The notes: a model not told the origin generated them from the letters alone. A stretch of 19,780 bases of DNA from JACDAN01 sp035697545 (GCA_035697545.1 DASSCT010000177.1:1-19780); one strand, 5' to 3'. Shown: positions 1-8,117, counted from the first letter of the stretch. Program-made: numbers and translations.

Positions 1-76
1 CACCGTCCAGGTCTCGAGCTCGACCCCCGATCCGAACACGGCGAACAACACGGCGACGGCGCGCGTAAGGCCCTGA
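1..76 (+). CDS. C-terminal end of a DUF11-type repeat surface protein (partial)
   Basis: An open frame enters from the left edge and ends at TGA 74-76. The visible residues contain STPDPNTANNTATARV followed by RP and the stop. The pattern STxDPxxxNNTATxxV is the typical closing strand of DUF11/CARDB-like immunoglobulin-fold repeats in secreted or surface proteins of Gram-positive and actinobacterial lineages. Only about 24 residues are present, so the full architecture, any signal peptide and any anchor are unknown. No C-terminal membrane anchor or sorting signal follows, so the protein would end with this repeat. It converges on the oxidase fragment, with 3 bases between the two stops. The family call rests on one motif. 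Confidence 0.6.
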   Translation, partial: TVQVSSSTPDPNTANNTATARVRP

Positions 77-79
77 GCC

Positions 80-970
80 TCACAGCCTGAAGGCAGCGGA
101 TGCCTTCTCTGCCAGCATCCTGCCGATCGCGAGCGAGGCGGTGGCTCCCGGGGACGGCGCGTTGAGCACGTGCAACACGCCGTCCGCCTCCTCGACCAGG
201 AAGTCCTCGACCAGCTTTCCGTCTGCGCTCATGCACTGGGCCCGGATGCCGGACGGGCCGAACCTGAGGTGGCGGGAACTGATCATGGGCAGGTAGCGCC
301 GCAGTTCACGGACGAATGCCCACTTGACGTAGTCGCGCCACATCTCCGCCGTGCCCGTGCGAGCGTACTCGCGCGCGAGTCGGCGGAAGCGTGGGAACCC
401 GATCGTCGCCCCTAGATCGCGCATGCTGAGGCTCCACCGGCTGTAACCCTCCCGCGCGAACGCGGGCACCGCGTTGGGGCTCGCCCAGACGGCGCCGTCG
501 ATCCGCCGCGTGAAGTGGACGCCGAGGACCGGGTAGGACGGGTTGGGGACGGGGTAGATGAGGCCGGCGACGAGCGATCGCGCCTCGGGCGCGAGCGTGT
601 AGTAGTCGCCCCGGAACGGGACGATCCTGTACGCAGGCGGGGCGCTGCCCGTGACGGCGGCAACGCGGTCGGAGTGGAGCCCCGCGCACGCGACGACGTG
701 CTCGGCGTGCGCGGGCTCGCCGCGCTCGAGGTCGAGGCGGCGGCCGCCGTCGCGGCGATCGAGCCCCACGACGCGGCTCCCGAGCAAGATGTCGCCGCCG
801 CGGGCCTGCACTTCGTCGGCGTACGCGAGCGTGACGCGACGGAAGTCGACGATCCCAGTCTCCGGCACGTGGAGCCCCCGAATGCCGGTCGCATGGGGCT
901 CGAGCTCGCGGATCCCGTCCGCCTCGACGTCCGAAAGCCCACGGAGGCCGTTGGCGAATCCGTGCCGCAT
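80..970 (-). pseudogene. L-2-hydroxyglutarate oxidase (LhgO-like), N-terminus missing
   Basis: The 296 residues resemble the C-terminal three quarters of LhgO, the FAD-dependent oxidase that converts L-2-hydroxyglutarate to 2-oxoglutarate. Visible family blocks are RELEPHATGIRGLHVPETGI near residue 22, VACAGLHSDR near 93, PFRGDYYTLAP, LIYPVPNPSYPVLGVHFTRR, GIRAQCMSADGKLVEDF and the closing NAPSPGATASLAIG. Full-length members have about 400 residues and begin with a GxGxxG dinucleotide-binding fold; that segment, roughly 110 residues, is absent. Upstream of the ATG the same frame stays open but holds no start codon and hits a stop at 1103-1105, inside tRNA-Val. The remnant before the Met (HELPG...) only weakly resembles the family. 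Without the FAD-binding N-terminus the product is probably inactive. An assembly join at this point is the alternative explanation. Confidence 0.75.
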
Positions 971-1042
971 GAGCCTGGACTCTTGAACTGCCGTCCCGCT
1001 GCCGGGAAGCTCGTGCGGAATGTGGCCCTGATGGACAGGCGC

Positions 1043-1048
1043 TAAGGT
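1043..1048 (+). promoter_or_regulatory. Putative -10 element of tRNA-Val
   Basis: TAAGGT fits the TANNNT pattern and lies 9 bases before the first base of tRNA-Val. No convincing -35 hexamer is seen upstream. The stretch 971-1057 otherwise holds only the upstream, start-less continuation of the oxidase frame. Confidence 0.4.
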
Positions 1049-1057
1049 GCGTGCGAG

Positions 1058-1129
1058 GGGCGTGTAGCTCAGCGGGAGAGCGCCCGCTTCACACGCGGGA
1101 GGTCACTGGTTCGATCCCAGTCACGCCCA
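1058..1129 (+). tRNA. tRNA-Val(CAC)
   Basis: A full cloverleaf can be folded by eye. The acceptor stem is GGGCGTG/CACGCCC with discriminator A1129. The D arm is GCTC/GAGC. The anticodon stem is CCCGC/GCGGG around loop TTCACAC, giving anticodon CAC (reads GUG). The T arm is ACTGG/CCAGT with loop TTCGATC. CCA is not encoded. GTG is a frequent valine codon in this GC-rich DNA. The tRNA sits on the plus strand directly next to the truncated oxidase on the minus strand. Confidence 0.96.
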
Positions 1130-1213
1130 TGACCAAATTCGAGCCGCTCTGACCCGGCCTGCGGAATGTTTGTGCGCGCGGCTTCGTCTGACCATCGGGC
1201 GGGGTGTCTGCTA

Positions 1214-2153
1214 CTAGATCTCGCCTACGGCCCTCAAGGTCCGCTCTACGGCCGCGGGGCGACGCGGTGGCCACAACCAAGGCCGTTGCAGTCGCCGCTT
1301 AATCACGAAGGCGAGCCAACGCGCGCGAACGGCAAGCGTGGCGTTCGCGCGCGTTGTCCAGTACGCGAGTTGGCGCTCGGCCAGCTCCCGAACGTCCGGC
1401 GCGCAATCCGGATCCTCGGCGAACCGGCGGTACACCTCCACATGTTGTTCGGCAACTCTCCCCATGTCACCGGTGAGCTGTGACCCATGCGAGCGGTAGA
1501 TGGCGAGCAGCCCCGGAGGGCGAATCGGACGCAGACCTGAAGCGACCATCCGCAGCGAGTGCTCCCAGTCCTCCCCGATCACCAGCGACTCGTCGTAGCC
1601 GCCTACTTGTTCAAACGCGTGCTGGCGCACAGTGACGGACGTGTAGATGAAGTTACCTTCGAGCAGCCGCAAGAATAAGGTGTGTAGATCCGGGAGAGGC
1701 AGGCTCGGCGGTGAAAGGTCGTACATCGTCGACGTTCGTCGGATCCGCTTCGTTTCGTCGTCTAGGAGCCACGCATCCGTGTAGGCGAACGCGGCGTCGG
1801 GCTCGGCATCCAAAGCTCCCCCCCATCACCTTCAAGTACTCGGGGAGCCAGAGATCGTCACTGTCGAGCATGCTGATGTAAGCGCCGTTCGCGGCTGCGA
1901 CGCCTGCGTTGCGAGCAGCCGAAGCCCCTCCGTTCGGCTGCGTTATCACTGTGAGGCGGGAGTCGTCAGCCACCGACCGAGCGCGCTCAGCGGTGCCGTC
2001 TGTCGAACCATCGTCGACAACGATGACCTCGAAATCCTGCTCGGTCTGCTGAAACACCGACCGGATCGTCGCGCCGATCGTGCGTGAGCCGTTGTACGCA
2101 GGGATCACAACGCTGAAACGAACGCTCAAGACCTGCGCCTCGCTTCTAACCAA
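1214..2153 (-). pseudogene. Family 2 glycosyltransferase, split by a +1 frameshift in a G7 tract
   Basis: Two overlapping minus-strand frames together encode one GT-A fold glycosyltransferase. The N-terminal part (from TTG 2153, or the inner TTG 2129) carries VVIPAYNG, VVDDGSTDGT, PNGGASAARNAG and the metal-binding region MLDSDD. The C-terminal part continues with the acceptor-side region, including GGYDESLVIGEDWEHSLRM. The break is at a run of seven C on the plus strand (1818-1824). Reading six instead joins the frames as MGGALDAEPDAAFAY without a gap and yields 312 residues, a usual size for GT2 proteins. The enzyme would transfer a sugar from a nucleotide-sugar to a glycan or lipid acceptor; the substrate cannot be told. 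The gene is alone, between two tRNA genes, and its codons look less GC-biased than those of neighbours, suggesting acquisition. A sequencing error in the homopolymer is equally possible, in which case the gene is intact. Confidence 0.85.
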
Positions 2154-2345
2154 ACCACGTCGAGTAGGAACTCACACGGCCGCACTCGACGCACTGGAGG
2201 CGGTTCGTGTAGACGGGTGTCGGCTCGAGCATCGCCGCAGTCCAGCGTACAAGGCGGCGGCTGTCCCTACCATTTCTCTTACCAATCGGCACCGGCTGTT
2301 TCCGCTTAGACAACGGGAAAGCCCCGTTTCCGGGGCTTTCCTTTG
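2154..2345. other. Intergenic stretch upstream of the glycosyltransferase
   Basis: No open frame with recognisable protein character is seen on either strand. It should contain the promoter of the minus-strand glycosyltransferase, but no clear TANNNT hexamer is placed for the TTG starts at 2153 or 2129. The only marked structure is the hairpin at 2316-2341. Confidence 0.4.
2316..2341 (-). terminator. Strong hairpin 3' of tRNA-Pro, probable terminator
   Basis: GGAAAGCCCCG (2316-2326) and CGGGGCTTTCC (2331-2341) form a perfect 11-bp stem with a four-base loop. It begins 4 bases past the 3' end of tRNA-Pro on the minus strand, the usual place for a tRNA terminator. The U tract is poor in both directions (TTTG on the plus side), so it may act as a GC-rich or bidirectional terminator. 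Confidence 0.7.
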
Positions 2346-2419
2346 TCGGGACGGCGGGATTTGAACCCGCGGCCTCCTGCTCCCAAAGCAGGCGCGCTAC
2401 CAGGCTGCGCTACGTCCCG
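2346..2419 (-). tRNA. tRNA-Pro(TGG)
   Basis: On the minus strand the acceptor stem is CGGGACG/CGTCCCG with discriminator A. The anticodon stem is CCTGC/GCAGG around loop TTTGGGA, giving anticodon TGG (reads CCA and, by wobble, other proline codons). The T arm reads GCGGG-TTCAAAT-CCCGC. The tRNA is 74 bases long and CCA is not encoded. It is divergent from the EamA permease gene, with 41 bp between them. Confidence 0.96.
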
Positions 2420-2427
2420 TCAGACTC

Positions 2428-2433
2428 AGTGTA
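2428..2433 (-). promoter_or_regulatory. Putative -10 element of tRNA-Pro
   Basis: TACACT on the minus strand ends 8 bases before the first base of tRNA-Pro, giving a start of transcription at or just before the mature 5' end. The same hexamer serves the arsR gene at 15391-15396. No good -35 is seen. Confidence 0.5.
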
Positions 2434-2447
2434 GAGCGGCCGCTGGT

Positions 2448-2453
2448 TAGGCT
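2448..2453 (+). promoter_or_regulatory. Putative leaderless -10 element of the EamA permease gene
   Basis: TAGGCT is followed by 7 bases and then GTG 2461. This spacing places the transcription start at the start codon, and no Shine-Dalgarno sequence is present. The same hexamer occurs before the peroxiredoxin at 19632. Confidence 0.5.
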
Positions 2454-2460
2454 CGCCGCC

Positions 2461-3384
2461 GTGGCCGAGTCACATCGCCGCCCCGGGCTCGGCTACGCGA
2501 TGGTGCTCACGGCGGCGACGCTGTGGGCCTTCAACGGCGTCGTCTCGAAGGTGATCATCGAGTCGGGCGACGTGCCGGCCCAACGGCTGACCCAGGTGCG
2601 CACGACCGGCGCCTTCGTACTGCTTTTTGCGTTTCTCGCGCTTGCCCGCCGTGAGAGCCTCCGAGTGAGGCGTGCCGAGCTTCCGATCCTTCTCACCTTT
2701 GGCGTGCTCGGGCTCGCGCTCGTCCAGTGGTTCTACTTCGAGGCGATCAGCCGGCTGGACATCGGCGTCGCGCTCCTCATCCAGTACCTCGCCCCGGTGC
2801 TCGTCGCACTCTGGGCTCGGTTTGCGTACCAGGAGCCCGTTCGCCGCCGGATCTGGGCGGCGCTCGCGCTCTCCGTTCTTGGGATCGCGCTGCTCGTGCA
2901 GCTCTGGGACGGCCTCACGCTGGACGGCCTCGGCGTCGCCGCGGCCCTTGGTTCCGCCCTTACGTTCGCCGTCTACATCCTCTCGGCCGAGCGGGCCGTC
3001 ATCCGGCGAGACCCCGTCTCGCTCGTCTGTTATGGGTTCCTGTTCGCGGCGGTCTTCTGGGCGATCGTGCAGCCGCTGATGTCCTTTCCAATCGACCTCG
3101 TCGACAACAGCGTCTCGCTGCTAGGGCGGCTCGAGGATCTCTCGCTCCCTGTCTGGCTGCTCATGTCCTGGATGGTCGTGCTCGGCACGATCGTGCCGTT
3201 TGCGCTCCTGGCCGCGTCGCTTCGCCATATCCCGGCTTCACGTGCCGCGATCACGGCGATGTTCGAGCCCGTCGCGGCCACGGCATTCGCCTATGCGTGG
3301 CTCGGCGAGTCGTTGACCTCGTATCAGCTCGCGGGTGCGATCGTCGTCCTCGCCGCGATCGTCTTGGCTCAAACGGCACGTTGA
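2461..3384 (+). CDS. EamA/DMT-superfamily permease
   Basis: The 307-residue protein is hydrophobic throughout, with about ten membrane segments arranged as two EamA repeats (roughly residues 12-145 and 155-300). Repeat 1 opens with GYAMVLTAATLWAFNGVVSKV, typical of drug/metabolite transporters. The second repeat contains the ERAVIRRDP turn and ends with the conserved EPVAATAFAYAWLGESLT block that marks the family. Members move small metabolites such as amino acids or nucleosides, often outward; the substrate cannot be read from sequence. The GTG start is supported by the -10 hexamer 7 bases upstream and by the first membrane segment beginning shortly after. The CAP-domain gene begins 19 bases after its stop, so the two may share a transcript. 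Confidence 0.9.
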   Translation: MAESHRRPGLGYAMVLTAATLWAFNGVVSKVIIESGDVPAQRLTQVRTTGAFVLLFAFLALARRESLRVRRAELPILLTFGVLGLALVQWFYFEAISRLDIGVALLIQYLAPVLVALWARFAYQEPVRRRIWAALALSVLGIALLVQLWDGLTLDGLGVAAALGSALTFAVYILSAERAVIRRDPVSLVCYGFLFAAVFWAIVQPLMSFPIDLVDNSVSLLGRLEDLSLPVWLLMSWMVVLGTIVPFALLAASLRHIPASRAAITAMFEPVAATAFAYAWLGESLTSYQLAGAIVVLAAIVLAQTAR

Positions 3385-3403
3385 TCTGCAACACTCGCGC
3401 TTC

Positions 3404-3904
3404 GTGGAGCGGGTGGGCCGTACACTCGCCGTCCTGACTGTGGTGGGCGCCGCCGCGCTCGCCGGGACTGCAGCGGGCGCAACTTCCACCGAGGCCGCCG
3501 GCGTCCAGAGCCTGACCGCGCGCGAACAGAGCCTGCTCCGGGCGATCAATCAGGCACGGGCCAGACACGGCGCTCCACCGCTTCGTGTGGGGATCCGTCT
3601 TCAGCGGGCCGCGCGGGCGCACTCGCGGGCGATGGTCCGCAGCGGCGACTTCAGCCACGGCGACTGGTACGGCCGCCTGCGCAGGTTTGGCGTCCAAGGG
3701 CCGATGCTCGGAGAGACGCTCGCCTGGGGCATCGGAGCCAAGGGGACTGCGGCGTGGATCGTCCGCATGTGGCTCGCCAGTCCGGGACATCGGGAGATCA
3801 TGCTGCGCCCGGGCTTCCGGCTCGTGGGCGTCGGAGTCACTGTCGGCCCGATGGCCGGCTTCCCCGCCGCCAGCGTCGCGACGGCGGACTATTCGGGTCA
3901 GTGA
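3404..3904 (+). CDS. Secreted CAP-domain (SCP/PR-1-like) protein
   Basis: From GTG 3404 the product has 166 residues. Residues 1-33 are a signal peptide: a short basic start (VERVGR), a hydrophobic core (TLAVLTVVGAAALAGTAAG) and small residues before the cut. The rest is one CAP domain: LLRAINQARARHGAPPL near 44-60, the helix ARAHSRAM with H73, FSH with H85, GETLAWG with E104, the block WLASPGHREIML with H129, and GVGV at 142-145. These fit the conserved His/Glu cleft of bacterial YkwD-type CAP proteins, whose molecular role is poorly known. Longer open starts (3335) would put non-signal residues before the hydrophobic core and overlap the permease gene. It ends 12 bases before the convergent response-regulator stop. 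Confidence 0.85.
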   Translation: MERVGRTLAVLTVVGAAALAGTAAGATSTEAAGVQSLTAREQSLLRAINQARARHGAPPLRVGIRLQRAARAHSRAMVRSGDFSHGDWYGRLRRFGVQGPMLGETLAWGIGAKGTAAWIVRMWLASPGHREIMLRPGFRLVGVGVTVGPMAGFPAASVATADYSGQ

Positions 3905-3916
3905 GTCGGCCGCGGA

Positions 3917-4351
3917 TTACTCGACGAGCAGCTCGCGCAGCTCGGCGATCTTCTCGCGGCGCAGGTCGTCGCGTTCCCCGCGACGGACCCGTTCGAGCAG
4001 GTGCTCCACGACCGACGCGAGCTCGGTCGGGTTGAACGGTTTCGTGATGTAGTCCACACCGCCGAGCTCGAGCCCGCGAGCCCGATCGCGGAGCTCCGCG
4101 CGGGCAGTGAGGAAGACGAGCGGGATCTCGTGCGTCGTCTCGTCCTCGATGAGCCGCTCGGCGACCTCCCAACCGTCCATGCCGGGCATCATCACGTCGA
4201 GCAGGATTACGTCCGGAAGCTCCGCCCGGGCGGTTTCGAGCCCCGACTGCCCGTCTGCGGCCTCGAGCACCTCCATGCCCTCGGGCTCGAGGTTCACGCG
4301 GCAGAGCAGGCGGATCGGCGCCTCGTCGTCGACTATCAGAACCTTCGTCAC
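3917..4351 (-). CDS. Receiver-only response regulator
   Basis: The 144-residue protein is a single CheY-like receiver. The acidic pair D8-D9 is in LIVDDE, the phospho-acceptor is D52 in LLDVMMPGMDGWE, the switch Thr is T82 in FLTAR and the conserved Lys is K104 in YITKPF. No DNA-binding or enzymatic output domain follows; the last 25 residues are a charged helix (RVRRGERDDLRREKIAELRELL). It lies 41 bases downstream of the large histidine kinase gene and is its natural partner. It may pass phosphate on, act by protein contact, or act as a phosphate sink. The start is GTG 4351; the overlapping ATG one base upstream is out of frame and runs into TGA at once. A TATATA motif between the genes may give it a promoter of its own. 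Confidence 0.93.
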   Translation of the reverse strand: MTKVLIVDDEAPIRLLCRVNLEPEGMEVLEAADGQSGLETARAELPDVILLDVMMPGMDGWEVAERLIEDETTHEIPLVFLTARAELRDRARGLELGGVDYITKPFNPTELASVVEHLLERVRRGERDDLRREKIAELRELLVE

Positions 4352-4369
4352 ATGCGTTCCCGCGTCCTG

Positions 4370-4375
4370 TATATA
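4370..4375 (-). promoter_or_regulatory. Possible internal -10 element before the response regulator
   Basis: TATATACA on the minus strand is a striking AT-rich run in GC-rich DNA, 18 bases before GTG 4351. An AGGA lies about 13 bases before the start as a weak ribosome-binding site. It could let the regulator be made independently of the kinase. Confidence 0.4.
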
Positions 4376-4392
4376 CCCGCGCGGCCGGCCGG

Positions 4393-7300
4393 TCAGCCGG
4401 TCTTGGCCGCACCCGTCGGCAACTCGAAGACGAAGCTTGTGCCCGAACTGAGCTCCGAGTCGACCCAGACACGGCCGCCCATCGCCGTCGCCAAGCCGCG
4501 TGCGATGAAGAGCCCGACGCCGGTCCCGCCCGCGTCCGCTCCTGCCGGATCGGCGCGGTAGAACTTTCGGAAGATGCGTTCCTCCTCGCCGGCCGGAACA
4601 CCCGAGCCCTGATCGACGACGCGAACCTGGACGGCATCGGCCGTCTTGCGGGCGGCGACCGTAACCGTGCCGCCCTCCGGCGAGAACTTGACCGCGTTGT
4701 CGACGAGGTTCGCGAGGATCTGGCGGACTTTCTCCCGATCCGCGGTCGCGTCCAGGGGCTCCTCCGGAACGTCGATCACGAAGCGTCGGCCGTTGACGAA
4801 CTCGCGCTGGGCCGACGACACCACCTCCGTCACGACGTCGCGAACGTCCGTCTTGTCGAGCCGGACCTGCATGTCGCCGGCCTCGAGGCGGGCGACGCTG
4901 AGCAGGGCGTCGACGATGACGGTCAGGCGCTGGGCCTCCGTCGCGATGTAGCCCAGAAACGTTGCCCGTTCCTCCTCACCGAATGCGATGTCGGTTCGGA
5001 GCAGCGTCTCGGCGAACCCGTAGATCGACGTGAGCGGAGCGCGGAGCTCGTGCGAGACCGTGGAGACGAATCCCGACTTCAGTTGCTCGACGAGCCGGTC
5101 CGCCGACACGTCGCGGAATGCGTAGATGCGCCCGGCCACGGCGCCGGCAGGGTCGCGCATGACGGCCTCGTTGACGGAGAGCCAGATTTCCCCGGCGCCT
5201 CGGGAGATCTGGATCAGCCCGCCGCCCTCTGCCGAGGTCTCGTCCGGGTCGAGGCTACGCTGGAGGATGTCGGACGGCGCGCGGCCGAAGGCCTCTGACG
5301 CGGGGACACCGGTGATCTCCTCCGCTGCTGCGTTCCACAGCACCACCTCGCCGTCGCGGTCGACCGCGACGATCCCGTCGGCGACGTTTCCGAGAATCGC
5401 AACGCTCCGTTCTCGCTCGAGCACGACGCGCTGGTAGAGCTCGGCGTTGGACAGGAACGCTGACGCATTGCCGGCCAGGGCGGCCAGCGCCTCCACCTCC
5501 TCTTCCCGCCAGCTGCGGGGGGCGCGCCCGTAGACGGCCAGGACGCCCTGCACGACTCCCTCCGGCCCCACGAGCGGCGCACCGAGAAATGCCCGGTGGC
5601 CGGCCTCGATGATCGGATCCGCGGGAGACAGATGGTCATGAAGGTCTCCCAGCACGACGGGCCGGCGCGACTGGACGACCTCGCCGGCGAGCTCCCCAAC
5701 GGCGGACGCACGGGAGCCGAGAGCCTCCTCTGCGCCCTCGCCGTGCGCGGCGCTGACGACCAGCTCGTCCTCCTCGAGCAGCGAGACGGTGGCCGCGTCC
5801 GCGCCGACGAGGGCGGGCGCCTCCGCGACGATCTCCTCCAGGATCGCTTCGGGGTCGAGCTCGCTGGCGAGCAGCGTGCCTGTCCGTGCCAGCTGCTGGG
5901 CAATGGCGCGCGACTTGCGCTCCGCCTCGTACAACTCGGCGCGCTCGAGCGCACCACGGGCGGCGCCGGCGAGATGGTGGGCGAGCTCGATCTCGTCGTC
6001 CGTAAAGGACTGCTCCTCGGCGAAGAAGACGAGCCCGAGACCGTGACCCTCGCGGCGTGGTGCCTCGACCGGGACGGCGAGAAGCGACGCGAAGCTCGTC
6101 TGGCGCGCAAGCTCTTGCCACTCGTCGCCGAAGCGGTCGTCGCCCTCGATTCGGGGCGCGGCGAGGACGCGATGCCGCTGGGCCGCGTCGAGGAGCGGCT
6201 CCGCGCCGCGAAGCCCGCCGCTGAAGAAGTGAACGACGTCCTCGGGAAGCTCGTACGACCCGGCGAGAGAGAGCTCCGCCGCCTCCGGCACGAGCACGGC
6301 CGCGAACGACCCGCCGAGCGCCTCGCTTGCTGCCTCGGCGACGGCGTCGAGCGTCTCCGCAAGTGACAGCGGTTGCGCAAGGACCGACGCGATTCGGAAG
6401 AAGCCGCGCTGGATCCGCACCTGCCGGGCGCTCTGCTCGATGCTGGCGACGTTGCGGAGGGCGACGGAGCCGAGGTTCGCGAACGCCTCGAGCACGTTCA
6501 CGTCCTCCTTGGTGAAGGTGCGCTCTGGATCCCGCGTACCGACTCCGATCGCGCCGCGGACCTCGCCCCACCAGGTCATTGGAGCCACCATTGCCGCGAC
6601 GAAGCCCTCGTACGACGGATGCGGATAGTCGATCTCCTCGTACTCCGTCGAGATCGTCCCGCGTCCTCGGCGCATGGCCTCGCCGGCCAACCCCTTGTCG
6701 GCCGGGAACGCAAAGTCGATCAGCTCCGAGGGAAGCCCGTAGACGGCGGCACAGCGGAGCGTCCCCCGCCCAACGTCGTAGAGGTAGCAGTCGGCGGCGT
6801 CTGCTTCCAGCAGTGTCGTCACCTCGACGACCAGGCGCTGCAGGACGGTCTCGACACGAAGCTCACTCGTCATCACTTGCGCGGCCTGGACGAGCGCGGC
6901 CTGGCGGTCCAGCCGCTTGCGGTTCTCCTCGAGCAGCTGGGCGGTATGCAGGGCAAGCCCCACTTCACGGCCGACCGCCTCGACCAGCGAGATGTCGGCT
7001 GCCGACCAGGCCTGCGGCTCCCTCTGGTGGACGGCAAAGGCGCCGATCGTGCGGTCGAAGACGACGATCGGTGCGGCGAGCACCGCGCCGGCGTCTAGCT
7101 CCAGCATCGTCTCGACGCCGCCTAGGCTTTGATCCGACAGCTCCGGCGCCGACTCGACGTCCGCGATGGCCACAGTGCGGCGCTCACGGATCGCGAGATT
7201 GGTCACCGGGAGCTTCGGCGCCGCCCCTCCGATCGGCGTGACGCCCGGGGCGTCCCACTCGGCTCGGATCGGCGTCGCGCCCCCGGGCGTGCCCAGTCGG

Positions 7301-8106
7301 ATGAAACACCTCGTGACTCCGAGCGCCTTTCCCGTCTCCTCGACGGCGACACGGAGGACTGCCTCGATGTCGTGCTCGGACCGGACCTTTCTCCCGATCG
7401 CCGCGATCAGGCGCTCGCGCTCGAGCGCCTCCTCGAGCTGTGTCGCCGACCGCGTGCGCTCGACGGCGAGGGCGGCCTCGGCGGCGAGCGTCTGGAGGAG
7501 CGCGACCTCGGGAGCCGGGAACGTTCGGCGCTGCTTTCTCGTCGCCACGACCAGGACCGCGATCACCTCGTTGCCGGAGATGACGGGGATGAACGCCGCG
7601 CTCTTCGCCCCCACGCGCTCGGCGAGGCGTCTGCTCACGCGGGGTGACGACTCGGCGTCGTAGACGATCAGCGGACTGGCCTCATAGGCGGCGCTCGCGA
7701 CCCCTGAAGGCTCGTTGGCGAGATCGAGCTGCACCGACGGCCACCAGTCCAAGTCGCCGTCAGGCCCGCGCGCGTAGACGCCGCGCGCCATGAGCCCGTC
7801 ATCGCTGATCTCCGCCAGTGCTGCGAAGTCGACCCCCAGCAGCTTCACCGCTTCGTCGACGAGCACACGCGCGATCGCCTCGAGATCGTTCGCGTTCGAG
7901 AGGTCCGTCGAGAGCGACGTCGCCGAGTGTGGTTCAGCCGCCTGTTTCGCGCCCGTTTCCGGCTCGGGCTGCTCCGGAGTGCGCCGGAAGAGGAGGACGG
8001 CGACGGCAAGGAGGACGATCGCGACGGCCAGTCCGAGCAGCACGTGAGTCATGGCCGCCGCGGCGAGCGGCGGAAGCGCGGTGAGGGACACGCTGAGCGA
8101 CGCCAC
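4393..8106 (-). CDS. Multi-GAF/PAS sensor histidine kinase (1237 aa)
   Basis: Residues 20-40 form one membrane segment (HVLLGLAVAIVLLAVAVLLF). Five GAF-like domains follow, at about 70-218, 230-390, 402-555, 565-722 and 735-888, joined by helices such as LEEALERERLIAAIGRK and ELYEAERKSRAIAQQLARTG. A PAS domain lies at about 897-1003 (ILGNVADGIVAVDRDGEVVLWN). HisKA carries the phospho-acceptor H1019 in FVSTVSHELRAPLTS. The HATPase has N-box NLVDNAVKF (N1133, N1137), G1 DQGSGVP (D1165), F-box IFRKFYR and G2 GTGVGLFIARGL. The kinase would autophosphorylate H1019 and pass phosphate to the receiver encoded just downstream. The GAF ligands are unknown; no Cys-based haem or bilin site is obvious. 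Start GTG 8106 follows a TATCAT element; the inner Met at residue 19 (8052) is an alternative. Confidence 0.92.
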   Translation of the reverse strand: MASLSVSLTALPPLAAAAMTHVLLGLAVAIVLLAVAVLLFRRTPEQPEPETGAKQAAEPHSATSLSTDLSNANDLEAIARVLVDEAVKLLGVDFAALAEISDDGLMARGVYARGPDGDLDWWPSVQLDLANEPSGVASAAYEASPLIVYDAESSPRVSRRLAERVGAKSAAFIPVISGNEVIAVLVVATRKQRRTFPAPEVALLQTLAAEAALAVERTRSATQLEEALERERLIAAIGRKVRSEHDIEAVLRVAVEETGKALGVTRCFIRLGTPGGATPIRAEWDAPGVTPIGGAAPKLPVTNLAIRERRTVAIADVESAPELSDQSLGGVETMLELDAGAVLAAPIVVFDRTIGAFAVHQREPQAWSAADISLVEAVGREVGLALHTAQLLEENRKRLDRQAALVQAAQVMTSELRVETVLQRLVVEVTTLLEADAADCYLYDVGRGTLRCAAVYGLPSELIDFAFPADKGLAGEAMRRGRGTISTEYEEIDYPHPSYEGFVAAMVAPMTWWGEVRGAIGVGTRDPERTFTKEDVNVLEAFANLGSVALRNVASIEQSARQVRIQRGFFRIASVLAQPLSLAETLDAVAEAASEALGGSFAAVLVPEAAELSLAGSYELPEDVVHFFSGGLRGAEPLLDAAQRHRVLAAPRIEGDDRFGDEWQELARQTSFASLLAVPVEAPRREGHGLGLVFFAEEQSFTDDEIELAHHLAGAARGALERAELYEAERKSRAIAQQLARTGTLLASELDPEAILEEIVAEAPALVGADAATVSLLEEDELVVSAAHGEGAEEALGSRASAVGELAGEVVQSRRPVVLGDLHDHLSPADPIIEAGHRAFLGAPLVGPEGVVQGVLAVYGRAPRSWREEEVEALAALAGNASAFLSNAELYQRVVLERERSVAILGNVADGIVAVDRDGEVVLWNAAAEEITGVPASEAFGRAPSDILQRSLDPDETSAEGGGLIQISRGAGEIWLSVNEAVMRDPAGAVAGRIYAFRDVSADRLVEQLKSGFVSTVSHELRAPLTSIYGFAETLLRTDIAFGEEERATFLGYIATEAQRLTVIVDALLSVARLEAGDMQVRLDKTDVRDVVTEVVSSAQREFVNGRRFVIDVPEEPLDATADREKVRQILANLVDNAVKFSPEGGTVTVAARKTADAVQVRVVDQGSGVPAGEEERIFRKFYRADPAGADAGGTGVGLFIARGLATAMGGRVWVDSELSSGTSFVFELPTGAAKTG

Positions 8107-8117
8107 CCTGAAGACCG

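Noticed and set aside
1089..1280. Minus-strand open frame containing MGVTGIEPVTSRV
   Set aside because: It is the reverse complement of tRNA-Val; this peptide is a well-known spurious translation of tRNA genes.
1058..2419. att-site direct repeats flanking the glycosyltransferase segment
   Set aside because: The 3' end of tRNA-Val was not found repeated near tRNA-Pro; the shared bases are only general tRNA T-arm features.
5596..6366. 256-residue plus-strand open frame
   Set aside because: It is antisense to the GAF region of the histidine kinase; no domain character.
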